A stretch of 64,000 nt of DNA, from positions 97,501 through 161,500 of the forward strand of contig JALJCO010001023.1 in assembly GCA_023101725.1 (NCBI GenBank). Reading direction: 5' to 3'. Under the pieces are notes generated by a model. It did not search any database and had not been told where the DNA came from. It saw only the letters and a program-made list of their open reading frames with translations. Shown piece after piece: positions 10,968 to 22,978 of the stretch. How positions within the stretch are numbered: position 1 is the first letter of the stretch; each line of letters starts with the position of its first letter. Made by a program: the position numbers and the translations under genes. The DNA comes from Atherinomorus stipes. Its lineage: Eukaryota > Chordata > Actinopteri > Atheriniformes > Atherinidae.

Positions 10968-11808
10968 CAAAGGGTTGTTCTTACGGTGGAACCCTCAAAG
11001 GCATTTCTGTTGTTCCCTCAGCAGTGAAGTTTCTACCTTATAGAGACCAGGACTGGACCTGTGGGAGCCGTCTGGACTCTAGAGACCAGGACAGGACCTG
11101 TGGGAGCCGTCTGGACTCTAGAGACCAGGACAGGACCTGTGGGAGCCGTCTGGACTATAGAGACCAGGACAGGACCTGTGGGAGCCGTCTGGACTCTAGA
11201 GACCAGGACTGGACCTGTGGGAGCCGTCTGGACTCTAGAGACCAGGACAGGACCTGTGGGAGCCGTCTGGACTATAGAGACCAGGACTGGACCTGTGGGA
11301 GCCGTCTGGACTCTAGAGACCAGGACTGGACCTGTGGGAGCCGTCTGGACTCTAGAGACCAGGACTGGACCTGTGGGAGCCGTCTGGACTCTAGAGACCA
11401 GGACAGGACCTGTGGGAGCCGTCTGGACTATAGAGACCAGGACAGGACCTGTGGGAGCCGTCTGGACTCTAGAGACCAGGACTGGACCTGTGGGAGCCGT
11501 CTGGACTCTAGAGACCAGGACAGGACCTGTGGGAGCCGTCTGGACTATAGAGACCAGGACAGGACCTGTGGGAGCCGTCTGGACTATAGAGACCAGGACA
11601 GGATCTGTGGGAGCCGTCTGGACTATAGAGACCAGGACAGGACCTGTGGGAGCCGTAAGGACTATAGAGACCAGGACTGGACCTGTGGGAGCCGTCTGGA
11701 CTCTAGAGACCAGGACTGGAGCCGTCCGGTCTTTATAAGGTGGAAGCTGCACTGCTGAGGGTACGACAGCTGCACCCTTATGGGAACCCCCCCAGTAACA
11801 ATCCTTTG
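10968..11808. mobile_element. Long-TIR MITE with an internal minisatellite
   Basis: The outer 70-80 bp at each end are inverted copies: CAAAGGGTTGTT at 10968 pairs with AACAATCCTTTG ending at 11808, and CCCTCAGCAGTG near 11016 pairs with CACTGCTGAGGG near 11750. The centre is filled by a 39-bp tandem array. The superfamily is unclear and no target duplication could be fixed. Confidence 0.65.
11040..11740. repeat. 39-bp minisatellite, 18 copies
   Basis: The unit is 39 bp (AGAGACCAGGACAGGACCTG then TGGGAGCCGTCTGGACTCT). Because 39 is a multiple of three and no unit contains a stop in several frames, long open frames run through on both strands (13-residue repeats such as GSRLDSRDQDRTC). These are a by-product of the repeat length and not evidence for a protein. 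Confidence 0.95.
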
Positions 11809-14414
11809 TAGCCGTTTGGGTTCTTTATTAAGTGCAGTAATTGTCAAACATGGTGAAATGTGAATCTGGCTCCTCATGTCAGATGGATCGCTGAAATGAT
11901 CCGTTCGGAAGAGTTTTATATGCAAATGAATAACTTATTAACATAAATATCGTATTTTTCTATGATTATTCATTTACGCCCCAAATCAAACTATTGTCGA
12001 CAAAAACTCGGCCTTTAAAGCTCAGCTGGCCTTTTCCCTTTACTCACGTCTTTCTTCCCCCCCTCTATGATATTTTACCGTTGCAACACTGGGGGTCACA
12101 TTGTACTGAATGTGGCACCTGAAATTCGACGCCCCTGCTCTCATAGATAATTATATTCAGCATTTCTGGCTGAAACAGATTAACTAGCAACAACTGAACT
12201 CCATGTAGGTCTGAGGGCAGCTCACTGACTAAAAGAACCAAAGAACCAGATTGTCAGAGGCGAATGAACCCTGCTGCAGACCTGCAGTGATGGAAAGTTC
12301 AGGATTTTGTACAGTGAAAGTCAAAGCACCCCGTTCCTGACTGAGACGCACATTCTGATATCATTTTGTGGGGGTTGAGCTGAAGCTGTGGGCAGTAACG
12401 TGCCAAAATTTCAGGATGGAACCGGGAAAAGTTTTATATCTTGGAATGAACTCAGGTACAATAATCAACATCAACATCAATCAACATTGATCCAGATCTT
12501 TTAACATCCAGTTCAGACCAAAATGGATCAAAGTGACATTTCAAACAGATGCTGTGCTTTAAAATGTGACTCCAAAGGGTCCTGACATCCATCAAGGTCG
12601 TTGGAAATGACTCATTGTTGATAATCAGCGAACAAGATTAAAGTTTCTTCTCAACTTCTTTGAACGTAACCAACAGATACTTCTAGACAAGGGGTCAGTC
12701 TGAGCTGACTTTTATTCCACACATGAAGAACGTCAAAAAAATAAGATTTAATCACTCACAAAACATCGCCAGAGTCCACCCCAGTCTCTCTCAGGCCAAC
12801 TCAGAGACGCTGAGGCATGCTGTTGTAGCACTTAGAAGGTGCTTTCTCTACCTTTTTATGGTATTTGGTTAGGGAGTGAAAAGGAGAGTAGGCCAGATCA
12901 GAAGATTTCTAAGCACGAAGGAGCCCAGGGGTGCAATCAACATAGAAACACAGTAAACACTTTTGATTAGAAAGAAAAATGTTATATTTTAAATGTAATT
13001 AATTAACCATGGTGTCAAACATAAGAATAACAAAACAAGAGCTCTCTTTGCTAAATAAATAAATTTTAAAAAATTAAATATACCCAGGTATTGTCCTATT
13101 AGTTTTTTTTATTTTTTACTGTCAGTTATAGTCTGGTTCAATGTCCATCAAATGTTCGTCCAGTGTTCAGTGTGTTGGTAACCAGTCGGCTACAAGCTAC
13201 CAGTTCGTTGGACTCTTGGGCTGGGGCTCGCCATCCAGTACTGGAAAAGGATTCACTCTCCTGCACGTCTGCAGTTCACAGCTCCGATCCAGACAGAAAA
13301 ACCTGACCTAAGGGATAAGGTCAGAATGAAGGAGCTTAAAATATGTACTATATTACTATAATACCCTTTTTGCTACTGATCAGATTTAACGCAGAAAAAT
13401 AAAACATGTTGTACAACAATACAGTTTCAAAAGATTTACAATTACCATATAAAAAAAACAAATAAAACAGTTGGAATGTGGTAATAAAGTAGTCATACTA
13501 GTTCAATTTCTCAAAGTGCATAGTCAATACACCTTTAAAATAACAAAATACCTTTAAAGTGTATTACAATAACACATTGGCTTTTAGATCTAATAATCTG
13601 TACCAAAAATAACAGATAAATAGCAATAAATTACACTTGTAGCTCTCAAGTCATTTTCTACAGTGTTCATGAACTGAGCTGAGTCTATAGCTGGTTTCTG
13701 AGCAACGTCACAGATAGGATGCGCACGCATCCAGGGGGCAATAAAACAGAGGAAAACATTATTTAACCATGAGAAGACGTGTGCTTTACATACAAAACTC
13801 GTCTTTTAATGCAGATTAGGTCAAGATATGACGTGAAAGTGTCGGGGAAATATAATGTTTGAGTCCTGGTATTTGTTCGGTTGCAAAAATCAACACATTA
13901 ATGCATGTGAGCAGGTGAAAATGGTGAAAATAGGACAGTAGGCGTGACTGATCTTCAGAAAACCCTCCCAGATAACTTATTCCGGTTCAGACTAGGATTT
14001 ATTTAGTCTTTCTCCATGGTCACATGTAGGATTAAACCACGGCGGAGGCAGAAATTATTCCCGTATTCTAGTGGGAAGACTGTAATAGCAGCATCACCGC
14101 CGCGATCGGCTGCATGACATAAACTGTAAACACTGTGTGTGACAGCCATCCTCTGCTGCTTAGACACGAACTTAAAAAAGAAGAAGAAACTGATGGTGGA
14201 GCCGTTTACGAACGTTCACGTGGCATAACAACGCATCCCGGAGATTTAGTACGAAGTACGGGGGTCGTAAATCAGATGGCGTTTGAGTTTATACTGTTAG
14301 CTTGCTAGCAGTTAGCTAGTCTGTCTCCTGTCCGCCACGATCTCATCCACAATAAAGCAGAACGTTACACAAGCAGCGAAACTTACCGACAGCAATGCGT
14401 GTTAGTCCCTAACA
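11809..14414. other. No recognised gene
   Basis: About 2.6 kb with no motif-bearing frame. At 13690-13745 a CTATAGCTGGTTTC...CCAGGGGGCAAT stretch resembles, in inverted orientation, 25055-25120 on the other side of the large transposon. The two flanks may therefore be parts of one older inverted-repeat element. Confidence 0.35.
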
Positions 14415-14430
14415 GGGTGATTCTCACGAA
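14415..14430 (+). repeat. Left terminal inverted repeat of the large transposon
   Basis: GGGTGATTCTCACGAA, the exact reverse complement of 24552-24567. Similarity stops after 16 bp. Confidence 0.9.
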
Positions 14431-14596
14431 CATGGTCTAACATGTGCCTAAACAATTCTTTGCAAATTTTAACATTTTTTTCTCTCATAAGTATCAAGTA
14501 GGTTCTGAATTAACTAGTTTTATAAAAATGTAAGATCTCTATATGTTTTTAAATACATTTTTAGGGTATTTTGTTGAGTCACTGACCAAATAAATT

Positions 14597-14987
14597 CATT
14601 ACCGTAACACATTTTCAACTGATAATTACTCAATGTGAGTAAATGTTAGACATTTTATTTTTTTTCATGTATGCGCCTGTAAATAGTTACAAATAGTCAC
14701 ATACCTTAAACATTCAAGTAAATATTTATTTATATATTTTTTTTCATCCTTTTCTTCATTACCGTAACACAATTTATTGTTCCACACACTTATTTTCACT
14801 TTAGTGAAAATTTTACGATTAAAAAAAAAAAGTTTGTTTAAATAAATGAAAAGACATGACAAACATTTCCTGTACAAAATTAAATTTTGAAGTTTTTCCA
14901 TATTACTATTAAAATATTTGCTTTTTCAGGAAGTGTTACGGTAATGAAAAGAGCATATTGGTAATGAAAAGATTTATTACGGTAATG
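14597..14987. repeat. Left sub-terminal TTACCGTAA cluster
   Basis: Four copies of a near-palindromic motif: CATTACCGTAACAC at 14597 and 14757, GTGTTACGGTAATG at 14933, and TTACGGTAATG at 14977, plus a weaker GGTAATGAAAAG at 14960. The same motif clusters at the other end of the element and I noticed it nowhere else in the window. It is probably the binding site of the element's own transposase or THAP domain. Confidence 0.8.
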
Positions 14988-15264
14988 ACGTTAATGAGCT
15001 CAAACGTATTAAAAGCCATTTGTTTAGAATTCCAACCAATCCAATATTTTACACAGTTTAAAATACAGGCCTACCAAATATTTAAATTCTTTTTAGAAAA
15101 TGACAAGTACTAGTAAAACTTTACAAAGAAACTTTATTCACAGATAGGCATCATTTGATAAATCCAATAATAATAAAAAAAAACCTTCCCTGCCCCTCCC
15201 AGTGATCAACAACAAACAGTTATAACATTAATAACATCTATTCCTAAACAAGTCATCAACAACA

Positions 15265-15605
15265 ATTCATGTTCTCTGCTCTCCTCCCATTGTTTTCCAT
15301 GTCTCGTCTCCTCTCCCATCTCCTCCCCTCCACCCCTTTCTCGTCTTCCTCCTCTCGCCTATCTTCTCACTTTCCTCACTACACTCCTTAAAAACCCTGA
15401 ACTCACAAAAACAGATATCATTTAAAACCTCAACAATTAATATAACAATCCTTTCCTCATCCTCTTTTCCCTCCTCCCCCCTAATTTCCACAATCTCCCA
15501 TCCACCCTCTCCTTTCCTTTGTCTTCCCATCTTCCATCTCCTTTCTCTTCTCTGAACTTATCCTTTCCTCTTCCCCATCTTCTTCCCTTTCTCTTCACCC
15601 TTTTC
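15265..15605. repeat. Pyrimidine-rich tract upstream of the YqaJ gene
   Basis: The + strand is almost all C and T (repeats of CTCCTCC, TTCCTC, CTTTCC) for about 340 bp. A shorter tract of the same kind lies at 22853-22978 before the transposase gene. The open frames that cross it on the minus strand are low-complexity artefacts. Confidence 0.75.
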
Positions 15606-15612
15606 ATCAAAC

Positions 15613-15676
15613 AATGGGGTTTATGCGCGGTGACTTCCTGTTTACGATAAGGCCGCTCCACGACTTCCGGTTCAGC
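15613..15676 (+). promoter_or_regulatory. Promoter module of the YqaJ/SWIM gene
   Basis: Contains, in order, AATGGGGTTTATGC (15613-15626), ACTTCCTGTTTACGATA (from 15632) and TTCCGGTTCAGC (15665-15676); the last two carry ETS-type TTCC cores. The same three blocks, in the same order relative to the gene, precede the transposase gene at 22755-22829. The module ends 48 bp before the ATG. Confidence 0.6.
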
Positions 15677-15723
15677 ACTGTCACAACCGCTGTTTACGGT
15701 CTGTGTTCACAACAACGGCTGAA

Positions 15724-18700
15724 ATGACATTTTTTACGCGCTGTCTTCAAGACCTGCCTCGCATCAACGTGGACGATGTCCATAGGCTTTTTCAGAAGCA
15801 CACTGCGACGTCCGCAAGCAAACGAGTTAAAGGATTTAAGTTGTATATAACCAACTTCATACACGATTATGAAGGTAAGTGTTTAGCTAACACCGGTAGC
15901 TCGAAGGCAGCTAGGAAAGTGACAGATCTTGGTCTATGGACAGATATATGTTTAAAATGTTGTTGATTCGGACACCGTGTTGTAACAACAATAAAAATAT
16001 AACTCACATATCGCTCACATTTAGCACAGAAATGTATTTGAACCGTTCTTTGTGCTATGGTAAATGCTTTGCTATTTTATTTGTTTTCCTAGGTTAACAT
16101 TAGCTATATTTGCTAACAAGTCACTACTTCTCTTTCTCAGTTTCCGACAAGAGTCAGACAGGAGAAGTGACAGTGAGGGCAAGCTGCTTCCGATCCATGA
16201 AGAAGAGCGAAAAGCCACATACATTGAGTGTAGGGAAATGGGAGAAGCGGGAAGTTTTCCTAAATATGACCTCAAACGGCAGTTAACTAGTTGCACCATT
16301 GGGTGACCATGCTGCTGTAATTTTCTCTGTTAATGTCGTTCTCTGGTGTTATTCAGAGGTATCTTCTCTTCTACTTTTATTATTGTGATGGGAGCTATTT
16401 AACTTGTTACATTTATTGTCAGGAGTTATAATGATTCATAATTCCATACCTTTTAAGAATTTTTGGTTTAAAACATATAACAAGATTGACAACTTTAGTT
16501 GCTATGATTATAAATTTAGCCAGTTTTAGTGCTGATATTTACTGCAAGGATTAAAAAAACAAAACAAACAATACTGTTTGTATCAACTTCTTTTACAGGT
16601 GGTTCTCAAAGACACTAAACCTGTTGAGCTGCTGAGGTACAAGTGTTCATGTGTTGCTGGGCTTGCCCTGTGTAATCACATTGCAGCCTTGCTGTATCAG
16701 TCTGCTGATTACAGCCAGAAGGGACTGACAGCTGTACCCCCGACACAAAGCTGCACAGATTCCGAACAGCAGTGGCACAAACCTCGTACCCAGGTGAACA
16801 ATCCTAATCTTATAACATATTGTTGGTATTCACACACATGTATGAGAACATCATCTGTAACTTTTATGTTCATATACAGGGCTTCAAACCAGGTCCAACC
16901 AATCAGATGGTGGTGGTATCAGCAAGACCCAAAGAAAGGAGACTGACAAAAGGAATCCGGTAATACATTACACTAAGAACAATTTTTATATTTCTCTTTG
17001 TTTCATTCAGTCTTGCTTTGTAAGCATGCACACATACAGTCTTGTTCCCAAAGCACACAGCTTGTTAACAGTGAGGCACGAGAGAAGGCATAAATGCAGT
17101 GAGTACAGTACATGATAGATGGTACCCTGCAATTTTAACAACTTATTAAAGGGTCCATTTTATGCATACTGACTTTTCTGAGTGCTTGAAATGGTCTTCC
17201 AGAGTGTTTTAACTTACAGAGACAAAAAAGCCCATAAAAACAAACTTCATAGTCACTAAGAGTCTTTAAGACTTTTAAATGAAGCTTTTTTTTTTTTTAG
17301 GATCAGCCTGACTTCAGCAATTTATTCATACGTCACTGGTTAGTCATTCCGGTCTGGAACACCGTCCACTTCCAGACCTGACTGGAAAGCACTGCTCCTC
17401 TTCTGAGACTGAGATGCTCTCTCGCTTCAGAGAGGGGTCTATTAGCATGCTGCCCTGCACAACACTGGTAGAGACCAGAAACCATGAAGCTGCTGCAGCT
17501 GTTCGCACAACGTACTCAGAAGTGCGCTTGAGAGAGTAGGAAAAAAAGTCAGTGGTGCAGCTGAAGCTCTGACGATGGATTTGATCAAACCATGACTCCA
17601 TTATTACATTAAGATATCAAAGAATTGTTTCAGATGGGGTGGGGTGATGGGGAGTGCATAATATGGACCCTTTAAAGTCTGCTCCACATTTTTGATTACT
17701 TAACTGCTCACATTGTCCAGATACACTCTTGTATGTGGAATTGTTGTTATTTGTTACAAAGCAAACAAAATTCAAATAGCAGAAAAAAAGTTTAATCCAA
17801 AGTTTGGCAGGTCAGATAAAAAAAGTCATAACTTAACTGTCTGTGAACAAAATCTCAAAATATTTAAATGAACATGTAAACCAATGATGCTATGTTGTGA
17901 TTGCAGGAGTAATTTATACAAAGCAGCCTCCAGCTTCACCTGTGAGCTTCCCGATATGACAGTGCTTCACCTGAATGATGTGTATGAAGGGATGCCAAAG
18001 GAGACTGCTCCACTTATAACTACAATGGGGATCACAGGAGATGTACCACTGGTGGACAGCGCCTTTGGCAAAGTTCAAGAGGGAAGTGTCCTCTCCTATC
18101 TCCTCCCAGCATGGAGCCCACCTAAGACATGCTTGCATCCTTCTGCACCACCACGACCATCTGTACCTCTCCAGAATTACTCTTTGGGCCCCACTAAGTG
18201 CTGCTTTGTGCTGAGCCACCACCAGCAGCTCCACATGAAGTCTCTCGAAACATCACATGACATGGCCTACCGAATTGAGGGGAGCACAAGGCAGCAAAGC
18301 GCTCTGCAGGAGTGGCACCTCTTAAGGAGGCCGCGTGTGACGTCCTCTAGATTTAGGTATGTGCAGTTTTCACCAAGTTGTGCTTTATACACTGACATGA
18401 TGTCATGTCATCTGCACTACTACTCAAAAGTTTGGGATAACGGTCTTTTTTTTAGGGAAATTGGCTTGAATTATAGTTATGAATGGACATGATGATCCTG
18501 TTGGAGAACAGTTATTATTTTGATGATGTAATTATGACTTTGTACTTAAAACTTTGCCTTGCTTCTAAAATACAGCATCAAAAAGCTGCAGCTCATCCAG
18601 ATGCTGCTGCTCGAGTTGTAGCCAGAACTAAAAGATCCAAACACATCACACAAGTTTTAAAATTTCTGCACTGGCTTCCTGTTAGTTAGAGAATAGATTA

Positions 18701-19730
18701 TAAAATCCTACTGATCATTTACAAATCCAAGAATGGTTTAAACTCAGAATACATCTGTGATAGGTCCAGAGTATAAACCCAGCCGGCCTCTGAGATCCAA
18801 GGACTTGGGCCAGCTAGTTGTGACCAGAGTCCAGACTAAACATGGAGAAGCAGAACTTGGCTGTTATGCTGCAAACAATTGGAGCAAACTGCCAGTGGAG
18901 ATTAAACTTTCCCCAAATGTAGACACTTTAAAATCCCGGTTGAAAATATTTGTGATGTGCCTATGCATGAAATCTGCACCGAATATTTTAACTTATTTAG
19001 CTTTTTTCAATCATTGCAATTAATTTTAGATTATTTAATTATGATATATTTGATTTTTTTTCTGTTTTTTTTCTTTATTCTTATTTGCTTTGAAATTCTT
19101 TTATATTATTAAATATAAATTCTTTTATTCTATATAATGCGCTTTAAATGGTGTTGTACATGAAATGTGCTATACAAATAAACTTGTTTGCTTGTGTGCT
19201 TCAGAGAAGTTTGCCATGTGAGAGGACAGTCATCTGCAGAAAGCTTGGCCGTTCGGATCTCTCGGTCAGGCTACCAAACTGCTGACATGAAGCGAGGCCT
19301 TGAGCTGGAGCCAAAGGCTGTAGAGGAGTATTGTCTGGTGCGGGACGTGAACCACTACCCATGTGGTTTCATCATTCATCCAGATGCGCCGTGGCTCGGG
19401 GCTTCACCAGATGGTCTGGTCTATGACCCAAAAGCTGAACCTACATTTGGACTGGTAGAGGTGAAGTGTCCTAATGTCAGAAGCTACGTCGATTGCACTT
19501 ACCTCAGGGTCTCTGATGACATGCTCCAGCTGAAAAAATCACATGCCTACTACTGGCAAGTGCAGGGGCAACTTTTGTTAAGTGGACTGAAATGGTGTGA
19601 CTTTGTAGTGTACACTGAGGATGACCTGTTCATTCAGAGAATCTATCAGGATGATGAAGTTTTACAAGCAATCAAAGAAAAGACTGATTACTTTTACTTT
19701 TACATTTATCTGCCCATGCTTTTGGCATGA
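15724..19730 (+). CDS. SWIM zinc finger plus YqaJ nuclease, transposon gene (six exons)
   Basis: Exons 15724-15874, 16141-16229, 16599-16793, 16880-16959, 17907-18356 and 19205-19730 have GT-AG borders and join in phase to 496 codons plus stop. Residues C96, C98, C105 and H107 form a SWIM zinc finger (CxC, six residues, CxH). Residues about 322-480 form a YqaJ/lambda-exonuclease-type domain: GLELEP, GASPDG with D391, EVK with E407 and K409, and YWQVQGQ at 438-444. YqaJ proteins are PD-(D/E)XK nucleases that resect DNA ends for annealing. In ISL2EU transposons such a gene accompanies the transposase, probably helping excision or repair of the donor site. The GTAGGG donor of exon 2 is the least certain border. 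Introns 4 and 5 hold a TTAA MITE and an L2 piece. Confidence 0.8.
17150..17671. mobile_element. TTAA-flanked MITE (522 bp) in an intron
   Basis: TTAA at 17146-17149 and 17672-17675 flank inverted ends AGGGTCCATTTTATGCA and TGCATAATATGGACCCT. TTAA duplication with short inverted ends is the signature of piggyBac-type elements. It lies in intron 4 of the YqaJ gene and has no coding capacity. Confidence 0.8.
18560..19187 (+). pseudogene. L2 LINE 3' fragment in the last intron
   Basis: Frames read AAARVVARTKRSKHITQVL then LHWLPV, RIDYKILL and SRLKIF, the C-terminal end of fish L2-type ORF2. The fragment ends with GTACATGAAATGTGCTATAC and AAATAAACTTG, the L2 3' terminus. Stops make it dead. It finishes about 17 bases before the splice acceptor of exon 6. 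Confidence 0.75.
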
Positions 19731-20370
19731 ACATTCTATGATGCTTGCACTGCTTGTAAAAAAAGAAACACAGGACAATTAAAATTCTATTGTTTGTGTC
19801 CCACACAAAGGCTATGAGATCACCTTTATTTTACTGCATCAAAATTATTTACAACAGCAATACCTAGGGATACACAACATTGGAATTTTGGCTGATATGC
19901 CGATATTTTAAAACTCATGTGGCTGATATCGATATTAAAACTTTAAAATAGATTATGTTTTCATTCCTTGTACATATTTAGAAAAACACCTCAACTTGTG
20001 TTATGAATTACAAGTCAAACTTCATGAAAAGTTGTTCAAACAAGACTAAAAGAATATGTGCATCATATCAAAGAACCGCTTGGATTTTTTTCTTCCTGAG
20101 AAAGAAACACCCAAAAACAGGAAATTTGGTTATTTACAGAAATTATCATGTATAAACTCTGTTTACACAGACCATCTAAGAAGAAACTGTTTTTAGAAGT
20201 TTTAAAGTCGAAACAGCGGCCTGATCGGTTAAATATTGGTGGGGTTTAAGGTTGATATAGGTCAGTACAGATAGTGGGCCGATTATATCGTGCATCCCCA
20301 GCAATAACTGTATCACATCAATGACTGTAATTATTCTACAACAATTACTTGGACTGTCAGATTTGATGTT
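19731..20370. other. Spacer between the two convergent genes
   Basis: Contains the end of the YqaJ transcript, a hAT MITE and the 3' end of the transposase transcript. AATAAA-like signals are not clearly placed. Confidence 0.4.
19864..20299. mobile_element. hAT-type MITE (about 436 bp)
   Basis: Ends CTAGGGATACACAAC and TCGTGCATCCCC are inverted copies of the usual hAT terminus (cAGGGATGCAC). They are flanked by an 8-bp near-duplication AGCAATAC (19856) and AGCAATAA (20300). The interior has the GCCGATATT-rich sequence common in fish hAT MITEs. Confidence 0.7.
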
Positions 20371-22592
20371 CTACTTTGCCCAAGCTTTAACCAGGGGACG
20401 ATTTTCGTAGTTCAGAAGGAGACATGCAACAGTGTACAGCTGGTTAATATTACCAAACATATTCAAAGGGATGACTGAATCGAATAACTTGTGTTCTTTC
20501 AATCTTCGAATCACACGCTCCACATGCACTCGGAGGTGTGCGATTGCCTGTGTTTCCCTGACCTCGCTTTCAGGCATTTGAGGTCTTCCTGACAGAAATG
20601 CAGGTCTGTACACCTTGCAGGGTGCACAGTTGTCAATCAGGAAGCCTCTGTCCACCATGACTGCAGAGTCTGCACGGAGAAGCCTGGAAAGTCCTGATTC
20701 CACAAAGAGCTGCTTGTCACTGATCGAACCAGCGTAGAGGGGAGAAACAAAGGTCACTGCACCATGGGGTGCTATGCCGATCATTCCTTTCAGAGTGCAG
20801 TGGGACTTATAGTTTGAATAGATCTCACTCTGTAGCAAGGGAGAAGATGGGGTTTGACACCTCAGCTTAGTGCAGTCCAGGATCACAGTGGTGTCAGCAT
20901 AGTCTCTGAACTCTAAAGGTAGGCACTCCTGGATCTTTTCTGGTGTTATCCAGATTCTCTGTGCACCAAGGACCGCAAGCAAAAAATTGCTCCATGTGAA
21001 AATGATTCTGCTCACAGTCGATTGGTGGATCTGATAGCGGTCAGCCAGATCCCTCTGCTTCAGTCCAAGGGCAAGGTAGTTCAGGAACAGGAACATTTCA
21101 TCGATTGGGTGTAGAGCCTGTCCCTGTAAAACACATAGGATATAGTTATTTGGCTGTACTTCTCTAATGTGCTCTAGTTGGAAAATCAAATAATTGCAAC
21201 TTTATGCCCTACCATGGGAGCACTCTGCTGTGCAGTGTCTTCAGAAGTTGACCTGGTCACTCGGACCATGTACTTCAGCGATGGCTGAATGACCTGCCAA
21301 AAACGCATCAGGTGGTCGTATGATGCAAACCTGGAAATAGATACTTTATTTAACCTGAGGGAAATTGTAATTAATCTATTTATTTATTTATGTCTGTCTG
21401 TCTGTCTACTAAATACAGTTTTGCTTCCTCATGCTGTGTAAATCTATCATGCTTCTGGTGAACTACATGTGCATTTGCATATCTAAAATATAAAACCTTC
21501 CTGCTACAAGCAACCATCATGTCAGACAGGGGTCTTATATATATATATTTGTATTTTTGATGTTTTAGAGACCACGAATAGGGTCATTACAAAGGTAAAC
21601 CAGTCTATGGGGGAAAAAAAGACAACATTTCCTTTCTTCTTAGTGTTTCACTCTCAGCAGATAGTGAATCCCTATTTCTCCTAATTTCTCCCTGCTGCTG
21701 TCAAGACTTTATAATCACGGTCCACCACACGTAGATGTTTACAGTAAAAATAATACTACCTCTTGAGCAATAACCGCTTTTTTTTGTTAAAAAAATAATG
21801 GAGCTCCTATAGTGACACTGAACTAAAACAGCAATAAATATGATAATGGGAATAGTAATACTGATATTATCATCATTATATTATTTATCATTAATAATAG
21901 TAATAATAAACGTTGTGGCCACGCGTATTTATTAGCCTATTATTACTATCTCACAAGAGGGGCTCCATATACCTGGCCTGTATGTGTGTGTACATATGAA
22001 AACAAGTGAAAGCAACTGAAAGCACATACCTGCTGAAAAATCGGATGTCCACGTCAGAACCAACAAATCGCTGCAACCCAAAACGTGAGAGGGACATTTG
22101 CTCCAGCTGCTGTCTCAGTTGAGCAACCTCGTCTCGAAGTCTCTTGTTTTCCTCCAGCACAATGTCCACAAAGGCAGGATCCGGGCCGGCGCAGTAATCG
22201 TGATCTTGAGCACGAACTTTTTCACTAGCTTCCACCTTCTCTGGTCGAGCCGTACGTTCCCAAACAGACAATCTTCTCTCACCAAGAGAATAATTGTTCC
22301 AATGGAAAAGAACTGGAACGGCGCCGGGTTTCAGCCTCCTCCTCCCACCTGCCTCACTCGGCTCTTTGACATCCTGCGCTGTAAAGTGTCTACTGCAGAC
22401 ACGGGTGTGATTAGTGATGGTGAAGTTTTCCCTTCTGATGTTCACAATCCATCTCTTTCGTAGTTGATCATCCGACGGAAATGTGTGAAAACTAATGACC
22501 GAATTATATTTCGCCGACACGGCACACAAAGGAACACAGCAGTGTTCAGCCGTTGTCCCTTCACGTCGCTGAAACTTGAAAAACGGCTTCAT
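20371..22592 (-). CDS. THAP plus DDE transposase of the large element (three exons)
   Basis: Minus-strand exons 22592-22030, 21330-21213 and 21123-20371 have GT-AG borders and join in phase to 477 codons plus stop. Residues 19-93 are a THAP zinc finger: C19, C23, C66, H69, the invariant W48, and an AVPVLF end. A leucine-rich coiled-coil segment follows at about 150-175. Residues about 245-290 are a helix-turn-helix of the DDE_4 type (LKQRDLADRYQIHQSTVSR). The catalytic triad is D310 (ILDCTKL), D385 (VDRGF) and E429 (VERVIRRLK). This is the complete set for an active IS5/ISL2EU-like transposase, which would bind the element's ends and cut and join DNA. No frameshift or stop is present. Confidence 0.85.
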
Positions 22593-22754
22593 CTCTTACT
22601 ACTTCTACTACTACTACTATTGCTACTGTTATATCGATATATAAATATGTACTATCTTAAAGGTTAAAATACAATCTGTCGTCTTGATAATGATCAATAT
22701 CTCATTCATATGTATATTTCCGTCTTCAATCTACCGCCACAACACATCCCACAA

Positions 22755-22829
22755 GCTGAACCGGAAATCCTTTCACTGGCGTATAGTAAACCGGAAGTTC
22801 TAAAGAACGCGTCATGCATAAACCCCATT
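22755..22829 (-). promoter_or_regulatory. Promoter module of the transposase gene
   Basis: Read on the minus strand: AATGGGGTTTATGC (22829-22816), ACTTCCGGTTTACTATA (from 22798) and TTCCGGTTCAGC (22766-22755). The 14-mer and 12-mer are exact matches to the module before the YqaJ gene and keep the same order and orientation towards the gene. The transposase ATG lies 163 bp downstream. Confidence 0.6.
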
Positions 22830-22852
22830 AACAGCTGCCAACAACAAAGATG

Positions 22853-22978
22853 GCCATTCTCTTCCATCTTTCTCATCACCTTCTCTCCCCTCTTCTTCCT
22901 ATCTACTTTATTTTGTATTCTCCTCATCTTATACCTCTTTTCCTCTCTTCCAACCCCCTTACTCATCTCCATTTTGCC
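22853..22978. repeat. Pyrimidine-rich tract behind the transposase promoter
   Basis: Mostly C and T on the + strand, comparable to the tract at 15265-15605. It overlaps the end of the third gene's last exon. Confidence 0.6.

Noticed and set aside
11024..11758. Long open frames on both strands (225-244 codons)
   Set aside because: They are produced by a 39-bp repeat without stops; several overlapping frames are open at once, so no single protein is supported.
15265..15661. Two minus-strand ORFs rich in K, E, R and G
   Set aside because: Low-complexity translation of the pyrimidine-rich tract upstream of the nuclease gene.
17344..17601. 85-codon minus-strand ORF
   Set aside because: It lies wholly inside the TTAA MITE and has no motif.
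22464..22667. + strand ORF opposite the transposase start
   Set aside because: It overlaps the THAP exon antisense and ends in leucine repeats from a CTA/CTT microsatellite.
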